5,374 bases of DNA, taken from assembly GCA_937872125.1 (NCBI GenBank), contig CALMNY010000351.1, forward strand, positions 1 through 5,374. Reading direction: 5' to 3'. Shown one piece after another: positions 1-5,374 of the stretch. The position numbers and the translations under genes are program-made. The notes under the pieces are model-generated. The model searched no databases. It saw only the letters and a program-made list of their open reading frames with translations, and had not been told where the DNA came from. Source of the stretch: an uncultured Candidatus Competibacteraceae bacterium (GTDB lineage: Bacteria > Pseudomonadota > Gammaproteobacteria > Competibacterales > Competibacteraceae). How positions within the stretch are numbered: position 1 is the first letter of the stretch; every line of letters starts with the position of its first letter.

Positions 1-398
1 TCCAGACAGTCGCCAACCAGAGCTAGCGCATTGACCCGCTGCCGCTGGGTTTCGCGGATCGCGTGTTCCAGCACCCGCCCAATCTGAGTCAAGCCACCTC
101 GACATTGCACCGAAGTCATACGCCGCTTCAGCTCTGTGGAATCCATGAGCCACGGTTCGATCTGAAACTCGCCATAACCTCGATACCAGACCAGTTGCAG
201 AGACAACCCTCTAAGTTCCGCCGCTGTGGTAAACATATCGCCCTGCAACCGGCAGGCGCGATCCCAGGTCGGCTGGCGGCTGGCCGTCGCGTCCAAGGCA
301 AAGATCAGCCGGCCATGCGGTGCCGAGGTCACTGGAGTTTTCGCCACTTGGTCAAGAAACTCAGCGACCTCAGTAGAGGTGGATTGGATCTGTTTCAC
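1..398 (-). CDS. VWA-domain protein, N-terminal 132 residues (3' end beyond the left edge)
   Basis: An open minus-strand frame starts at a GTG (398-396) and stays open to the window edge, giving 132 residues. A stop codon lies in frame five codons upstream, so GTG is the first usable start; the next in-frame ATG would be Met55, inside the domain. The beta-strand GRLIFALDATAS (residues 29-40) ends in DATAS, a DxTxS form of the metal-ion-dependent adhesion site (MIDAS) of von Willebrand factor A domains. The later GGLTQIGRVLEHA (101-113) could supply the second MIDAS Thr (Thr104), and ALALVGD (124-130) the third acidic residue (Asp130). It has no signal peptide or membrane segment, so it is probably cytoplasmic. 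Similar small VWA proteins occur in many proteobacteria without a firm function. From memory some lie beside J-domain genes, but that neighbour is not visible here. It begins 21 nt after phaC with no clear Shine-Dalgarno sequence, so it may depend on readthrough from phaC. The domain call is fairly secure; the role is unknown. Confidence 0.8.
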   Translation of the reverse strand, partial: MKQIQSTSTEVAEFLDQVAKTPVTSAPHGRLIFALDATASRQPTWDRACRLQGDMFTTAAELRGLSLQLVWYRGYGEFQIEPWLMDSTELKRRMTSVQCRGGLTQIGRVLEHAIRETQRQRVNALALVGDCL

Positions 399-419
399 AG
401 CTAATGCAGCTTAAAAAAA
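399..419 (-). other. phaC-VWA intergenic gap with T7 run
   Basis: This 21-nt gap begins, on the minus strand, with seven T residues (419-413) directly after the phaC TGA. A T-run is half of an intrinsic terminator, but I found no GC-rich inverted repeat in the last 40 nt of phaC to complete it. I see no Shine-Dalgarno match ahead of the GTG start of the VWA gene. The gap is too short for a separate promoter unless that lies inside phaC. Confidence 0.4.
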
Positions 420-2381
420 TCACTTCCGCAGCACATACGTTCCTGGCGCATCGCAGATCGGGTAAAGCCCCTTTTCCGGCGCGCCCATGCCGTGCGGTGA
501 AACCTGACTCTGGGCGGAATGCTGAACCAGCCAGGCCTGCCATGCCGGCCACCAGGAACCTTTCTGCTTGGGCGTAGTGGCGTGCCAGGTATCGGGATCA
601 ATGTAGCGATCCTGATCAGTGCGGGACGCCATTTGATAGGTGCGCCGGCCATGCCCCGGTTCGCTGACGATGCCGGCGTTGTGGCCACCGCTGGTCAGCA
701 GGAAGGTCACTTCATCTGCATCCGCCAGCAAATTGATCTTGTAAACCGAACGCCACGGCGCCACATGATCCTGCTCGGTGGCGACGGTGAAGATCGGCGC
801 GCGAATGTCCGTAATGGCAAGCGACCGCCCGTTGACCTTGTAATGACCAGTGGCGAGTTCGTTGCCGAGGAAGATATGCCGCAGGTATTCAGAATGCATA
901 CGGAACGGCATCCGGGTCTGATCAGCGTTCCAGGACATCAAGTCATTCAGTGACTGACGCTTGCCCAGAAGGTAGTCATGGACCAGCCGCGACCAGATCA
1001 AGTCATTGGAACGCAATAACTGGAACGCGCCTACCATCTGGTCGGCGTCCAGATAGCCCTGATCCCACATCATGTCTTCAAGGAAGGCGACCTGACTTTC
1101 GTTGATGAACAACAGCAATTCGCCGGCCTCGGTGAAATCAGTCTGGGCCGCGAACAGAGTCATGGTCTTGACGCGATTATCGCCGTCGCGGGCCATGGCC
1201 GAGGCAGCGATGGTCAACAGGGTGCCACCCAGACAGTAACCGACCGTGTGAATCTTGCGCCCTGGCAGAATGGTGGAAATCGCATCAAACGCCGCCATGA
1301 CACCGTGCTGGCGATAGTCCTGCATGCCCAGATCACGATCCTCAGCGGTCGGATTCTTCCAGGAGATGATGAAAACGGTATGCCCCTGCTGGACCAGGTA
1401 CCGAACCATGGAGTTGTGGGGCGACAGATCAAGGATGTAGTACTTCATGATCCAGGCGGGCACGATCAGGATCGGTTCGGCGTAAACTTGCGGCGTCGTG
1501 GGCTGGTACTGGATCAACTCCATCAGGTGATTGCGGAAAATAACCTTGCCCGGTGTGACCGCCACGTCGCGACCCACTACGAACTGTTCCGTTTCGCTGT
1601 TCAACGACTTGCCGGCGATGACTTTCTCCATGTCGGCCATGAAGTTATTCCAGCCGCGCACCAGATTCTGGCCGCCTTCTTCCATGGTGGCCCTGAGAAT
1701 TTCCGGGTTGGTCAGTGGGGAGTTCGATGGCGAGAACATGTCCAGAATTTGCCGGGTCACAAACGAAACAATCGCTTCGTTCTGCTTGTTGACACCCCGG
1801 TTGCGGGTAGTGGCGTTGTACCACCATTGCTGAGTCAGCAGAAAGGACTGATAAATGAGGTTGTACGGCCATTGCCGCCAGCCCTCGTCATCGAACCGGT
1901 GATCCTGAGACAGAGGTTCAATGCAGGGCTGGGTGTTGGGATTCTGGCTGGATTTGAAGGCGTAGAGCATCAGGCGCACCATCTTGCGAACGGCTTTTTC
2001 GTTCAGCAACGCTTGCTTGCCCGGCGCCAGGCCCAGGTGCATCAGCCAGTCGAGGTAGGCCATCGCGATTACGGCGGGCGAAATACCGCCGGTGCCGCGC
2101 GCCAGATTGGCGTTGACCATCCGGTCAATGGTTTCCGGGATGTGTGAACCCAGGAACGAGCGTTCAATGCCATAGGCGCGGTGCGCCGAGGAGGATTGAC
2201 CGGATGGTCCGCCCCAGGTGGGGATAGCGGGTTTAGAAGCAGCCGGTTTAGGAGCGGCCGCAGGTTTTTCGGTAGGTGGTGGAGCCGCCGTAGTAGCAAC
2301 GGCGGATGCGGTTAGGGCGGGTTCAGCCGCCGGACCGGTCACAGCGGACGCGGTCGAGGCAGGTTCTTTCGGGTTTGACAT
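420..2381 (-). CDS. phaC: Class I polyhydroxyalkanoate synthase (PhaC)
   Basis: It polymerises (R)-3-hydroxyacyl-CoA, typically 3-hydroxybutyryl-CoA, into PHA with release of CoA, at the granule surface. Residues 2-60 form a low-complexity Ala/Pro/Thr/Lys-rich tail. Residues about 66-125 (with FLGSHIPETIDRMVNANLAR and the following helix) match the PHBC_N type of N-terminal region. The rest is the PhaC N domain and an alpha/beta-hydrolase core. The lipase-like box GYCLGG places the nucleophile at Cys383; Asp538 (in EQDHVAPW) and His567 (in SGGHNAG) complete the triad, with spacing close to Cys319/Asp480/His508 of the Cupriavidus enzyme. Family hallmarks SWKNP (340-344) and FQLLRSNDLIW (453-463) are present. 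At 653 aa it is longer than the usual 560-600 of class I, mainly through the tail. The ATG start has AGAGGT 8 nt upstream. No phaA, phaB, phasin or phaR lies in the window, and a PhaE or PhaR partner is not expected for class I. The call is near certain; the substrate chain length is inferred. Confidence 0.96.
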   Translation of the reverse strand: MSNPKEPASTASAVTGPAAEPALTASAVATTAAPPPTEKPAAAPKPAASKPAIPTWGGPSGQSSSAHRAYGIERSFLGSHIPETIDRMVNANLARGTGGISPAVIAMAYLDWLMHLGLAPGKQALLNEKAVRKMVRLMLYAFKSSQNPNTQPCIEPLSQDHRFDDEGWRQWPYNLIYQSFLLTQQWWYNATTRNRGVNKQNEAIVSFVTRQILDMFSPSNSPLTNPEILRATMEEGGQNLVRGWNNFMADMEKVIAGKSLNSETEQFVVGRDVAVTPGKVIFRNHLMELIQYQPTTPQVYAEPILIVPAWIMKYYILDLSPHNSMVRYLVQQGHTVFIISWKNPTAEDRDLGMQDYRQHGVMAAFDAISTILPGRKIHTVGYCLGGTLLTIAASAMARDGDNRVKTMTLFAAQTDFTEAGELLLFINESQVAFLEDMMWDQGYLDADQMVGAFQLLRSNDLIWSRLVHDYLLGKRQSLNDLMSWNADQTRMPFRMHSEYLRHIFLGNELATGHYKVNGRSLAITDIRAPIFTVATEQDHVAPWRSVYKINLLADADEVTFLLTSGGHNAGIVSEPGHGRRTYQMASRTDQDRYIDPDTWHATTPKQKGSWWPAWQAWLVQHSAQSQVSPHGMGAPEKGLYPICDAPGTYVLRK

Positions 2382-2389
2382 GGCTGTAT

Positions 2390-2395
2390 ACCTCT
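2390..2395 (-). promoter_or_regulatory. Ribosome binding site of phaC
   Basis: The minus-strand sequence AGAGGT lies 8 nt before the phaC ATG and supports the start at 2381. It begins only 3 nt downstream of the perfect stem-loop at 2399-2417, so folding there could affect ribosome access. Confidence 0.6.
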
Positions 2396-2398
2396 GAA

Positions 2399-2417
2399 GG
2401 CCTCGAAGCTCGAGGCC
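2399..2417 (-). repeat. Perfect 8-bp stem-loop in the phaC leader
   Basis: On the minus strand it reads GGCCTCGAGCTTCGAGGCC: two perfectly complementary 8-nt arms around a 3-nt loop. No T-run follows on either strand, so it is not a canonical intrinsic terminator. It sits directly upstream of the phaC Shine-Dalgarno sequence. It could be an mRNA-stabilising or processing structure, a translational control element, or a palindromic protein-binding site. The palindrome is seen directly; its function is inferred. Confidence 0.5.
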
Positions 2418-2424
2418 CGATGCT

Positions 2425-2458
2425 CAAGGTTTTTAAGACTACTTCAGTCCTTACCTTG
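2425..2458 (-). repeat. Composite imperfect stem-loop spanning the paaK-type gene stop codon
   Basis: The outer arms CAAGGT (2425-2430) and ACCTTG (2453-2458) are perfect complements. Inside them AAGACT (2435-2440) can pair with AGTCCTT (2446-2452) if one C bulges, closing a 5-nt loop, with four unpaired bases on one side. The fold covers the TAA at 2453-2451. No T-run follows on the minus strand, so it does not look like a standard terminator; it might protect the 3' end of the upstream message. The stem is AT-containing and imperfect, and chance pairing is possible. Confidence 0.35.
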
Positions 2459-3767
2459 TTTGTCCTTGTTGTTTACGATGGTCAATTACCCGCACCGCTT
2501 TACCTTCGGAGCGGGGTAGATCGCCGGTGCGCTTGACCACGACCCGGGCGGTGACGCCGATGAAGTCCTTGATGTCCTTCTGCGCCTTGTGCGCGACTCG
2601 GTCCATGGCTTCCTGTCCCTGGGCAACCAGCGGGGGGCTGCCTTCGACATTGACCGTCAGCAGGTCGAGATTACCTTCACGGCTGATTTCCAGTTGATAG
2701 AACGGCGACAGCGTCTCAGTCTGCATCAGGATCGCTTCGACCTGCGAGGGGAACACGTTGACGCCGCGAATGATCAGCATGTCGTCAGTGCGGCCCGTGA
2801 CGCGCTTCATGCGAACGTGGGTGCGTCCACAGCGGCAAGGCGCGGGATTGAGCACCGATACATCGCGGGTGCGGTAGCGGAGGACCGGGAACGCTTCCTT
2901 GGTCAGGGAAGTGATGACGATTTCGCCGGCCTCGCCGTAGGGAATCGGCTGACCGGTGTTCACATCAACCGCTTCAACCAGGAAATGATCCTCAAAGACG
3001 TGCAGACCCTGCTTGGCTTCGATGCACTCGATGGCGACGCCGGGGCCGATGACTTCCGATAACCCGTAAATATCCACTGCTTCAATGCCGAGGCGCGATT
3101 CCAGTTCATAACGCATCTCCTCGGTCCACGGTTCGGCGCCAAAGATACCGACCTTGAGCGGTAATTTGCGCAGATCCACATTCATACTCTCGGCAGCTTC
3201 AGCCAGATTGAGCGCGTAGGAAGGGGTGCAGGACAAACCGGTCGGTTCGAAATCCTGGATTAGCATGATTTGCCGCTGGGTCTGGCCGCCGGAGATCGGG
3301 GTGACCATCACGCCCAGTTCTTCAGCGCCATAGTGCAACCCCAGCCCGCCGGTGAACAGGCCGTAGCCATAGGCGTTATGCAAGCGGTCGCCGGGGCGCA
3401 TCCCGGCGGCGGCCAGACTGCGGGCCATCACCCGCGCCCAGGTGCGCACGTCGCGGCGGGTGTAGCCAACTACAGTCGGTTTGCCGGTAGTGCCGGACGA
3501 GGCGTGGATACGCACGACCTGGTCAGCGGGCACGGCGAACATGCCGAAGGGGTAGTTCTCGCGCAGGTTTTCTTTTTTGGTAAAGGGCAACAACCGCACG
3601 TCGGCGACCGACTGGATATGGCGCGGTTTGACGCCGAGTTCGTCCATGGCGTCGCGGTAGTATTTGACGGTCTGGTAGCACCGCTCCACGGTGGTGCGCA
3701 ACCGGTTCAGTTGCAGCGCCTGCAATTCCTCGCGGGGCAGGGTTTCCTGATCGATGTCCAGAATCAT
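2451..3767 (-). CDS. Phenylacetate-CoA ligase family enzyme (PaaK-like)
   Basis: An adenylate-forming enzyme that activates an aryl-acetic or similar acid with ATP and CoA to its acyl-CoA, by way of an acyl-AMP. The length of 438 aa is typical of PaaK. Visible motifs in order: the N-terminal family signature [16 protein letters not shown] (8-23); [20 protein letters not shown] (60-79); the nucleotide-binding P-loop [10 protein letters not shown] (89-98); GAEPW (210-214); YGLSE (234-238); YRTRD (298-302); a CRCGR segment (311-315); the hinge region [18 protein letters not shown] (325-342); and [11 protein letters not shown] near the C terminus, whose Lys423 is the expected catalytic lysine. 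The start is supported by this N-terminal match, although the Shine-Dalgarno sequence is weak (GAGAA at best). It lies 27 nt after the CBS gene and is probably co-transcribed with it and the Liv ATPases. That setting is more typical of amino-acid or arylacetate metabolism than of the aerobic paa ring-cleavage cluster, none of which is visible. Family assignment is secure; the exact acid is not. Confidence 0.94.
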   Translation of the reverse strand: MILDIDQETLPREELQALQLNRLRTTVERCYQTVKYYRDAMDELGVKPRHIQSVADVRLLPFTKKENLRENYPFGMFAVPADQVVRIHASSGTTGKPTVVGYTRRDVRTWARVMARSLAAAGMRPGDRLHNAYGYGLFTGGLGLHYGAEELGVMVTPISGGQTQRQIMLIQDFEPTGLSCTPSYALNLAEAAESMNVDLRKLPLKVGIFGAEPWTEEMRYELESRLGIEAVDIYGLSEVIGPGVAIECIEAKQGLHVFEDHFLVEAVDVNTGQPIPYGEAGEIVITSLTKEAFPVLRYRTRDVSVLNPAPCRCGRTHVRMKRVTGRTDDMLIIRGVNVFPSQVEAILMQTETLSPFYQLEISREGNLDLLTVNVEGSPPLVAQGQEAMDRVAHKAQKDIKDFIGVTARVVVKRTGDLPRSEGKAVRVIDHRKQQGQTR

Positions 3768-3794
3768 GGTTGTTCTCAGCGGTGGAAAGGACGA

Positions 3795-4463
3795 TTAGGG
3801 GTTGGGGAGGGGAGGCGGCAGGGTTTCGGTTAGTAAATCATAGCCGAGGTTACGCAACTGTTGGTTCAGGGCGCGCGGGTCATCGGACCGATAGCGCACA
3901 ACGGCGATTCGCAGGCCGGTCTGGTCGGGATGCAGGGGTGAGACGACGGTGGCGATATAGCCGCCGGCGTCGTTGATGGCGGCCAGCAGTCGGCCCAGTT
4001 GCCCGGTGGTATCCGGCAAATGGACCGCGATGCGGGTAGTGTCCGCCATCAGGCAGCCGGTGATGTCCAGGAAGAAATCCAGCAGATCTTCATGGGTCAG
4101 GATGCCCACCAGTTGGCCGCTCTTCTCGACGACGGGCAGGCAACCGATTTTTTCCTGCCGCAACAGGTGCGCGGCTTCCTCGACCAGGGTATCAGGGGCG
4201 CAGGTGATGACCTGGCTGCGCATCAGCTTGGCCGCGGTGAGCTTGCCAAGCAAGTAGTTGGCCTCGCCGACTGTCAGCGTGGTGATCGGCGAGGGTGCGA
4301 CTCGTTCAAGGTCGTGGGAGGTCACCAACCCTACCAGATGACCAGCGCGCACTACAGGCAGGTGGCGAATGTGGTGATCGCGCATCAGCGCCGCCAACTG
4401 GGTCACGCGGGCGTCCTCGGTCACCTGAAGCACCTCACGGGTCATGATCCGGTCTACGTACAT
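3795..4463 (-). CDS. AcuB-like protein with two CBS domains and a C-terminal ACT-like region
   Basis: A small cytoplasmic protein of 222 residues, probably regulatory. The first CBS motif spans about residues 1-60 (MYVDRIMTREVLQV, then HIRHLPVVRAGHLVGLVTSHDL). The second spans about 78-133 (AAKLMRSQVITCAPDTLVEE, then IGCLPVVEKSGQLVGILTHEDL). Tandem CBS pairs usually bind adenine nucleotides. Residues about 144-215 (RIAVHLPDTTGQLGRLLAAI and onward) look like an ACT domain, a fold that often binds amino acids; this CBS-CBS-ACT order is that of AcuB-type proteins. The C terminus ends in a short Pro-rich tail. The ATG is preceded by an excellent AGGAGGT at 7 nt. It sits between livF and the CoA ligase with gaps of 17 and 27 nt, so it is plausibly a sensor for transport or ligase activity. 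The name AcuB comes from Bacillus acetoin use, and no acetoin gene is visible here, so I give no symbol. Domains are secure; the target is unknown. Confidence 0.9.
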   Translation of the reverse strand: MYVDRIMTREVLQVTEDARVTQLAALMRDHHIRHLPVVRAGHLVGLVTSHDLERVAPSPITTLTVGEANYLLGKLTAAKLMRSQVITCAPDTLVEEAAHLLRQEKIGCLPVVEKSGQLVGILTHEDLLDFFLDITGCLMADTTRIAVHLPDTTGQLGRLLAAINDAGGYIATVVSPLHPDQTGLRIAVVRYRSDDPRALNQQLRNLGYDLLTETLPPPLPNP

Positions 4464-4470
4464 CGGTTTG

Positions 4471-4477
4471 ACCTCCT
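4471..4477 (-). promoter_or_regulatory. Strong ribosome binding site of the CBS/ACT gene
   Basis: AGGAGGT on the minus strand, 7 nt before the ATG at 4463, is a near-perfect Shine-Dalgarno sequence. It lies in the 17-nt gap after the livF stop codon and fixes the start of the CBS/ACT protein. Confidence 0.8.
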
Positions 4478-4480
4478 GAC

Positions 4481-5248
4481 TTAATACCCTAAATAAGCCC
4501 GGCGCACATCGTCATCGGCCAGCAATTCTGCCGCTGGCGCGGTTTTAGCGATCCGTCCGGTTTCCAGAATATAGCCGCGCTGGGCAATAGCCAGGGCGGC
4601 GCGGGCGTTTTGCTCGACCAGCAGAATAGTGACGCCCCGCGTGTGCAATTCGACGATGACCTGGAAAATTTCCTCGACCAGCAGCGGCGCCAGTCCCATG
4701 GAAGGTTCGTCCAGCAGCAGCAGGCGCGGGCGGCCCAGCAGAGCGCGGCCAATCGCCAACATTTGCTGTTGACCGCCGGACAGGGTCCCGGCGGGTTGCT
4801 GGCGACGTTCGGCGAGAATCGGGAACAGGGTATAGACGTGTTCTGTCTCCTGCCGCACCCAATTCGGGTCACGGTGCTGGCGGTAAGCGCCCAGCCGTAG
4901 ATTATCCTCGACGCTGAGCGGTGCGAACACCTGGCGTCCTTCGAGAACCTGGCAGACACCAGCAGCCACGATGCGGTGGGGGGGCCAGCGGGTAATGTCC
5001 TGGCCGGCGAATCGGATATGGCCACTGCTGACCGGGTGCAGGCCGGACAAGGTGTGCAACAGGGTGGTTTTACCCGCGCCGTTGCCGCCCACGATGGCCA
5101 CCAACTCGCCGGCGTAGATGTGCAGATCGGCTTGATGAATCGCGCGCACCGGGCCATAGCCGCTGCTCAGGCCGGTGACTTGCAACAGGGGTTCGCTGGC
5201 GGCGCCCATTGGAGGATGGTCGTTCATCGCGTTTGACTCAAACGGCAT
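4481..5248 (-). CDS. livF: Branched-chain amino-acid type ABC transporter ATPase (LivF family)
   Basis: One of the two cytoplasmic ATPases that drive a LivHM-type permease importing branched-chain or related amino acids and carboxylates. The 255-residue product has Walker [10 protein letters not shown] (54-62), the LivF-type EGRQVF segment (103-108) with SVEDNL after it, the ABC signature LSGGQQQ (156-162), Walker B LLLLDEP (176-182) and the LivF-typical MGLAPLL and LLVEQN (209-214), where Gln or Asn occupies the usual switch-His region. It ends in AYLGY. I chose the ATG at 5248 because GGAGGAG lies 9 nt upstream and the extra residues of the longer frame (from 5335) only overlap the end of livG. 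The start overlaps the livG stop by 11 nt, suggesting translational coupling. The permease, binding-protein and most livG sequence must lie to the right. The subfamily is secure; the substrate cannot be read from the ATPase and could be an aromatic amino acid, given the neighbouring CoA ligase. Confidence 0.95.
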   Translation of the reverse strand: MPFESNAMNDHPPMGAASEPLLQVTGLSSGYGPVRAIHQADLHIYAGELVAIVGGNGAGKTTLLHTLSGLHPVSSGHIRFAGQDITRWPPHRIVAAGVCQVLEGRQVFAPLSVEDNLRLGAYRQHRDPNWVRQETEHVYTLFPILAERRQQPAGTLSGGQQQMLAIGRALLGRPRLLLLDEPSMGLAPLLVEEIFQVIVELHTRGVTILLVEQNARAALAIAQRGYILETGRIAKTAPAAELLADDDVRRAYLGY

Positions 5249-5374
5249 AGTGCACCGCTCCTCCCAGATAGGCGGCGATGACCCGGGGATTGGCCTGAAT
5301 TTCCGCTGGGGTTCCCTCGGCCAGCACGCTGCCATAGTCCAGCACCAGCAACCGGTCGGACACGCCCATCACCA
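5238..5374 (-). CDS. livG: LivG-type ABC transporter ATPase, C-terminal 44 residues
   Basis: A minus-strand frame open at the window edge and ending in TGA (5240-5238) gives 44 residues beginning [14 protein letters not shown] and continuing through [20 protein letters not shown]. This is the characteristic tail of LivG-family ATPases: the segment right after the switch histidine, the VLDYG strand, the EGTP turn and the final AYLG. All nucleotide-binding motifs are outside the window. Its last codons contain the livF ribosome binding site and overlap the livF start by 11 nt, the usual livG-livF arrangement. Another ABC ATPase cannot be excluded from 44 residues alone, but the adjacent livF makes LivG by far the best reading. 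Confidence 0.9.
   Translation of the reverse strand, partial: VMGVSDRLLVLDYGSVLAEGTPAEIQANPRVIAAYLGGAVHYAV
5258..5264 (-). promoter_or_regulatory. Ribosome binding site that decides the livF start
   Basis: GGAGGAG on the minus strand, 9 nt before the ATG at 5248 and inside the last codons of livG. It argues for this start over the upstream ATG at 5335 and over the in-frame ATG at 5227, which has no comparable site. Confidence 0.75.

Noticed and set aside
63..404. Plus-strand open frame of 113 codons at the left end
   Set aside because: It lies opposite the VWA-domain frame, which has a coherent domain pattern; the plus-strand product shows no family features.
413..440. Possible intrinsic terminator after phaC (T7 run)
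   Set aside because: No GC-rich inverted repeat could be found directly before the T-run on the minus strand.
1248..2147. Plus-strand open frame of 299 codons opposite phaC
   Set aside because: It is antisense to a well-supported PHA synthase, its translation has no recognisable motif, and long antisense frames are common opposite GC-rich genes.
3270..3833. Plus-strand open frame of 187 codons opposite the CoA ligase
   Set aside because: It is antisense to the conserved P-loop region of the ligase and shows no recognisable domain.
3999..4484. Plus-strand open frame of 161 codons opposite the CBS/ACT gene
   Set aside because: It is a shadow of the CBS/ACT gene, which has clear motifs and a near-perfect ribosome binding site.
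5070..5087. Walker A of LivF reads GGNGAGKTT rather than the common GPNGAGKST
   Set aside because: The second position is variable in LivF-family proteins and Thr is accepted at the end; all essential residues (Gly, Lys60, Thr61) are present.
4489..5157. Minus-strand open frame of 222 codons in another frame of livF
   Set aside because: Its product is rich in Cys, Trp and Arg with no domain, as expected for an out-of-frame reading of livF.
5249..5335. N-terminal extension of livF by 29 residues
   Set aside because: The extra residues lie over the livG coding end and resemble no LivF N terminus; a strong Shine-Dalgarno sequence marks the ATG at 5248.

Overview
The window holds six genes, all on the minus strand, so it reads from right to left. 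The GC-rich coding sequence, a class I polyhydroxyalkanoate (PHA) synthase with the PHBC_N-type N-terminal helical region, and a branched-chain amino-acid type ABC transporter next to a PaaK-type CoA ligase all point to a proteobacterium. A PHA-accumulating beta- or gammaproteobacterium is most likely, but this is inferred from protein character only and the genus is not established.

Right part (5374 to about 3768): the C-terminal 44 residues of a LivG-type ATPase, then a complete LivF-type ATPase that overlaps it by 11 nt. A 222-residue AcuB-like protein (two CBS domains plus a C-terminal ACT-like region) follows after 17 nt. Strong Shine-Dalgarno sequences precede livF and the CBS gene. Middle (3767 to 2451): a full-length phenylacetate-CoA ligase family enzyme (438 aa), 27 nt after the CBS gene. 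Left part: a 69-nt gap with two stem-loops, then a complete class I PHA synthase (phaC, 653 aa) with an Ala/Pro/Lys-rich N-terminal tail. After another 21 nt comes a GTG-started gene for a von Willebrand factor A (VWA) domain protein, which runs off the left edge.

The likely logic is as follows. The Liv ATPases power uptake of branched-chain or aromatic amino acids, or of related carboxylates. The CBS/ACT protein may sense adenylate or amino-acid ligands. The PaaK-type ligase activates an aryl-acetate-like acid to its CoA thioester. PhaC sits downstream and polymerises hydroxyacyl-CoA into storage polyester. The first four genes look like one operon. Whether phaC and the VWA gene share that transcript is open, because the paaK-phaC gap has stem-loops but no canonical terminator and no convincing promoter. 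I saw no mobile element, CRISPR array, tRNA or rRNA, and no evidence of a new defence or other exotic system. The points most worth a second look are the GTG-started VWA gene, the structured paaK-phaC junction, and the coupling of a transport/CoA-ligase operon to a lone phaC.
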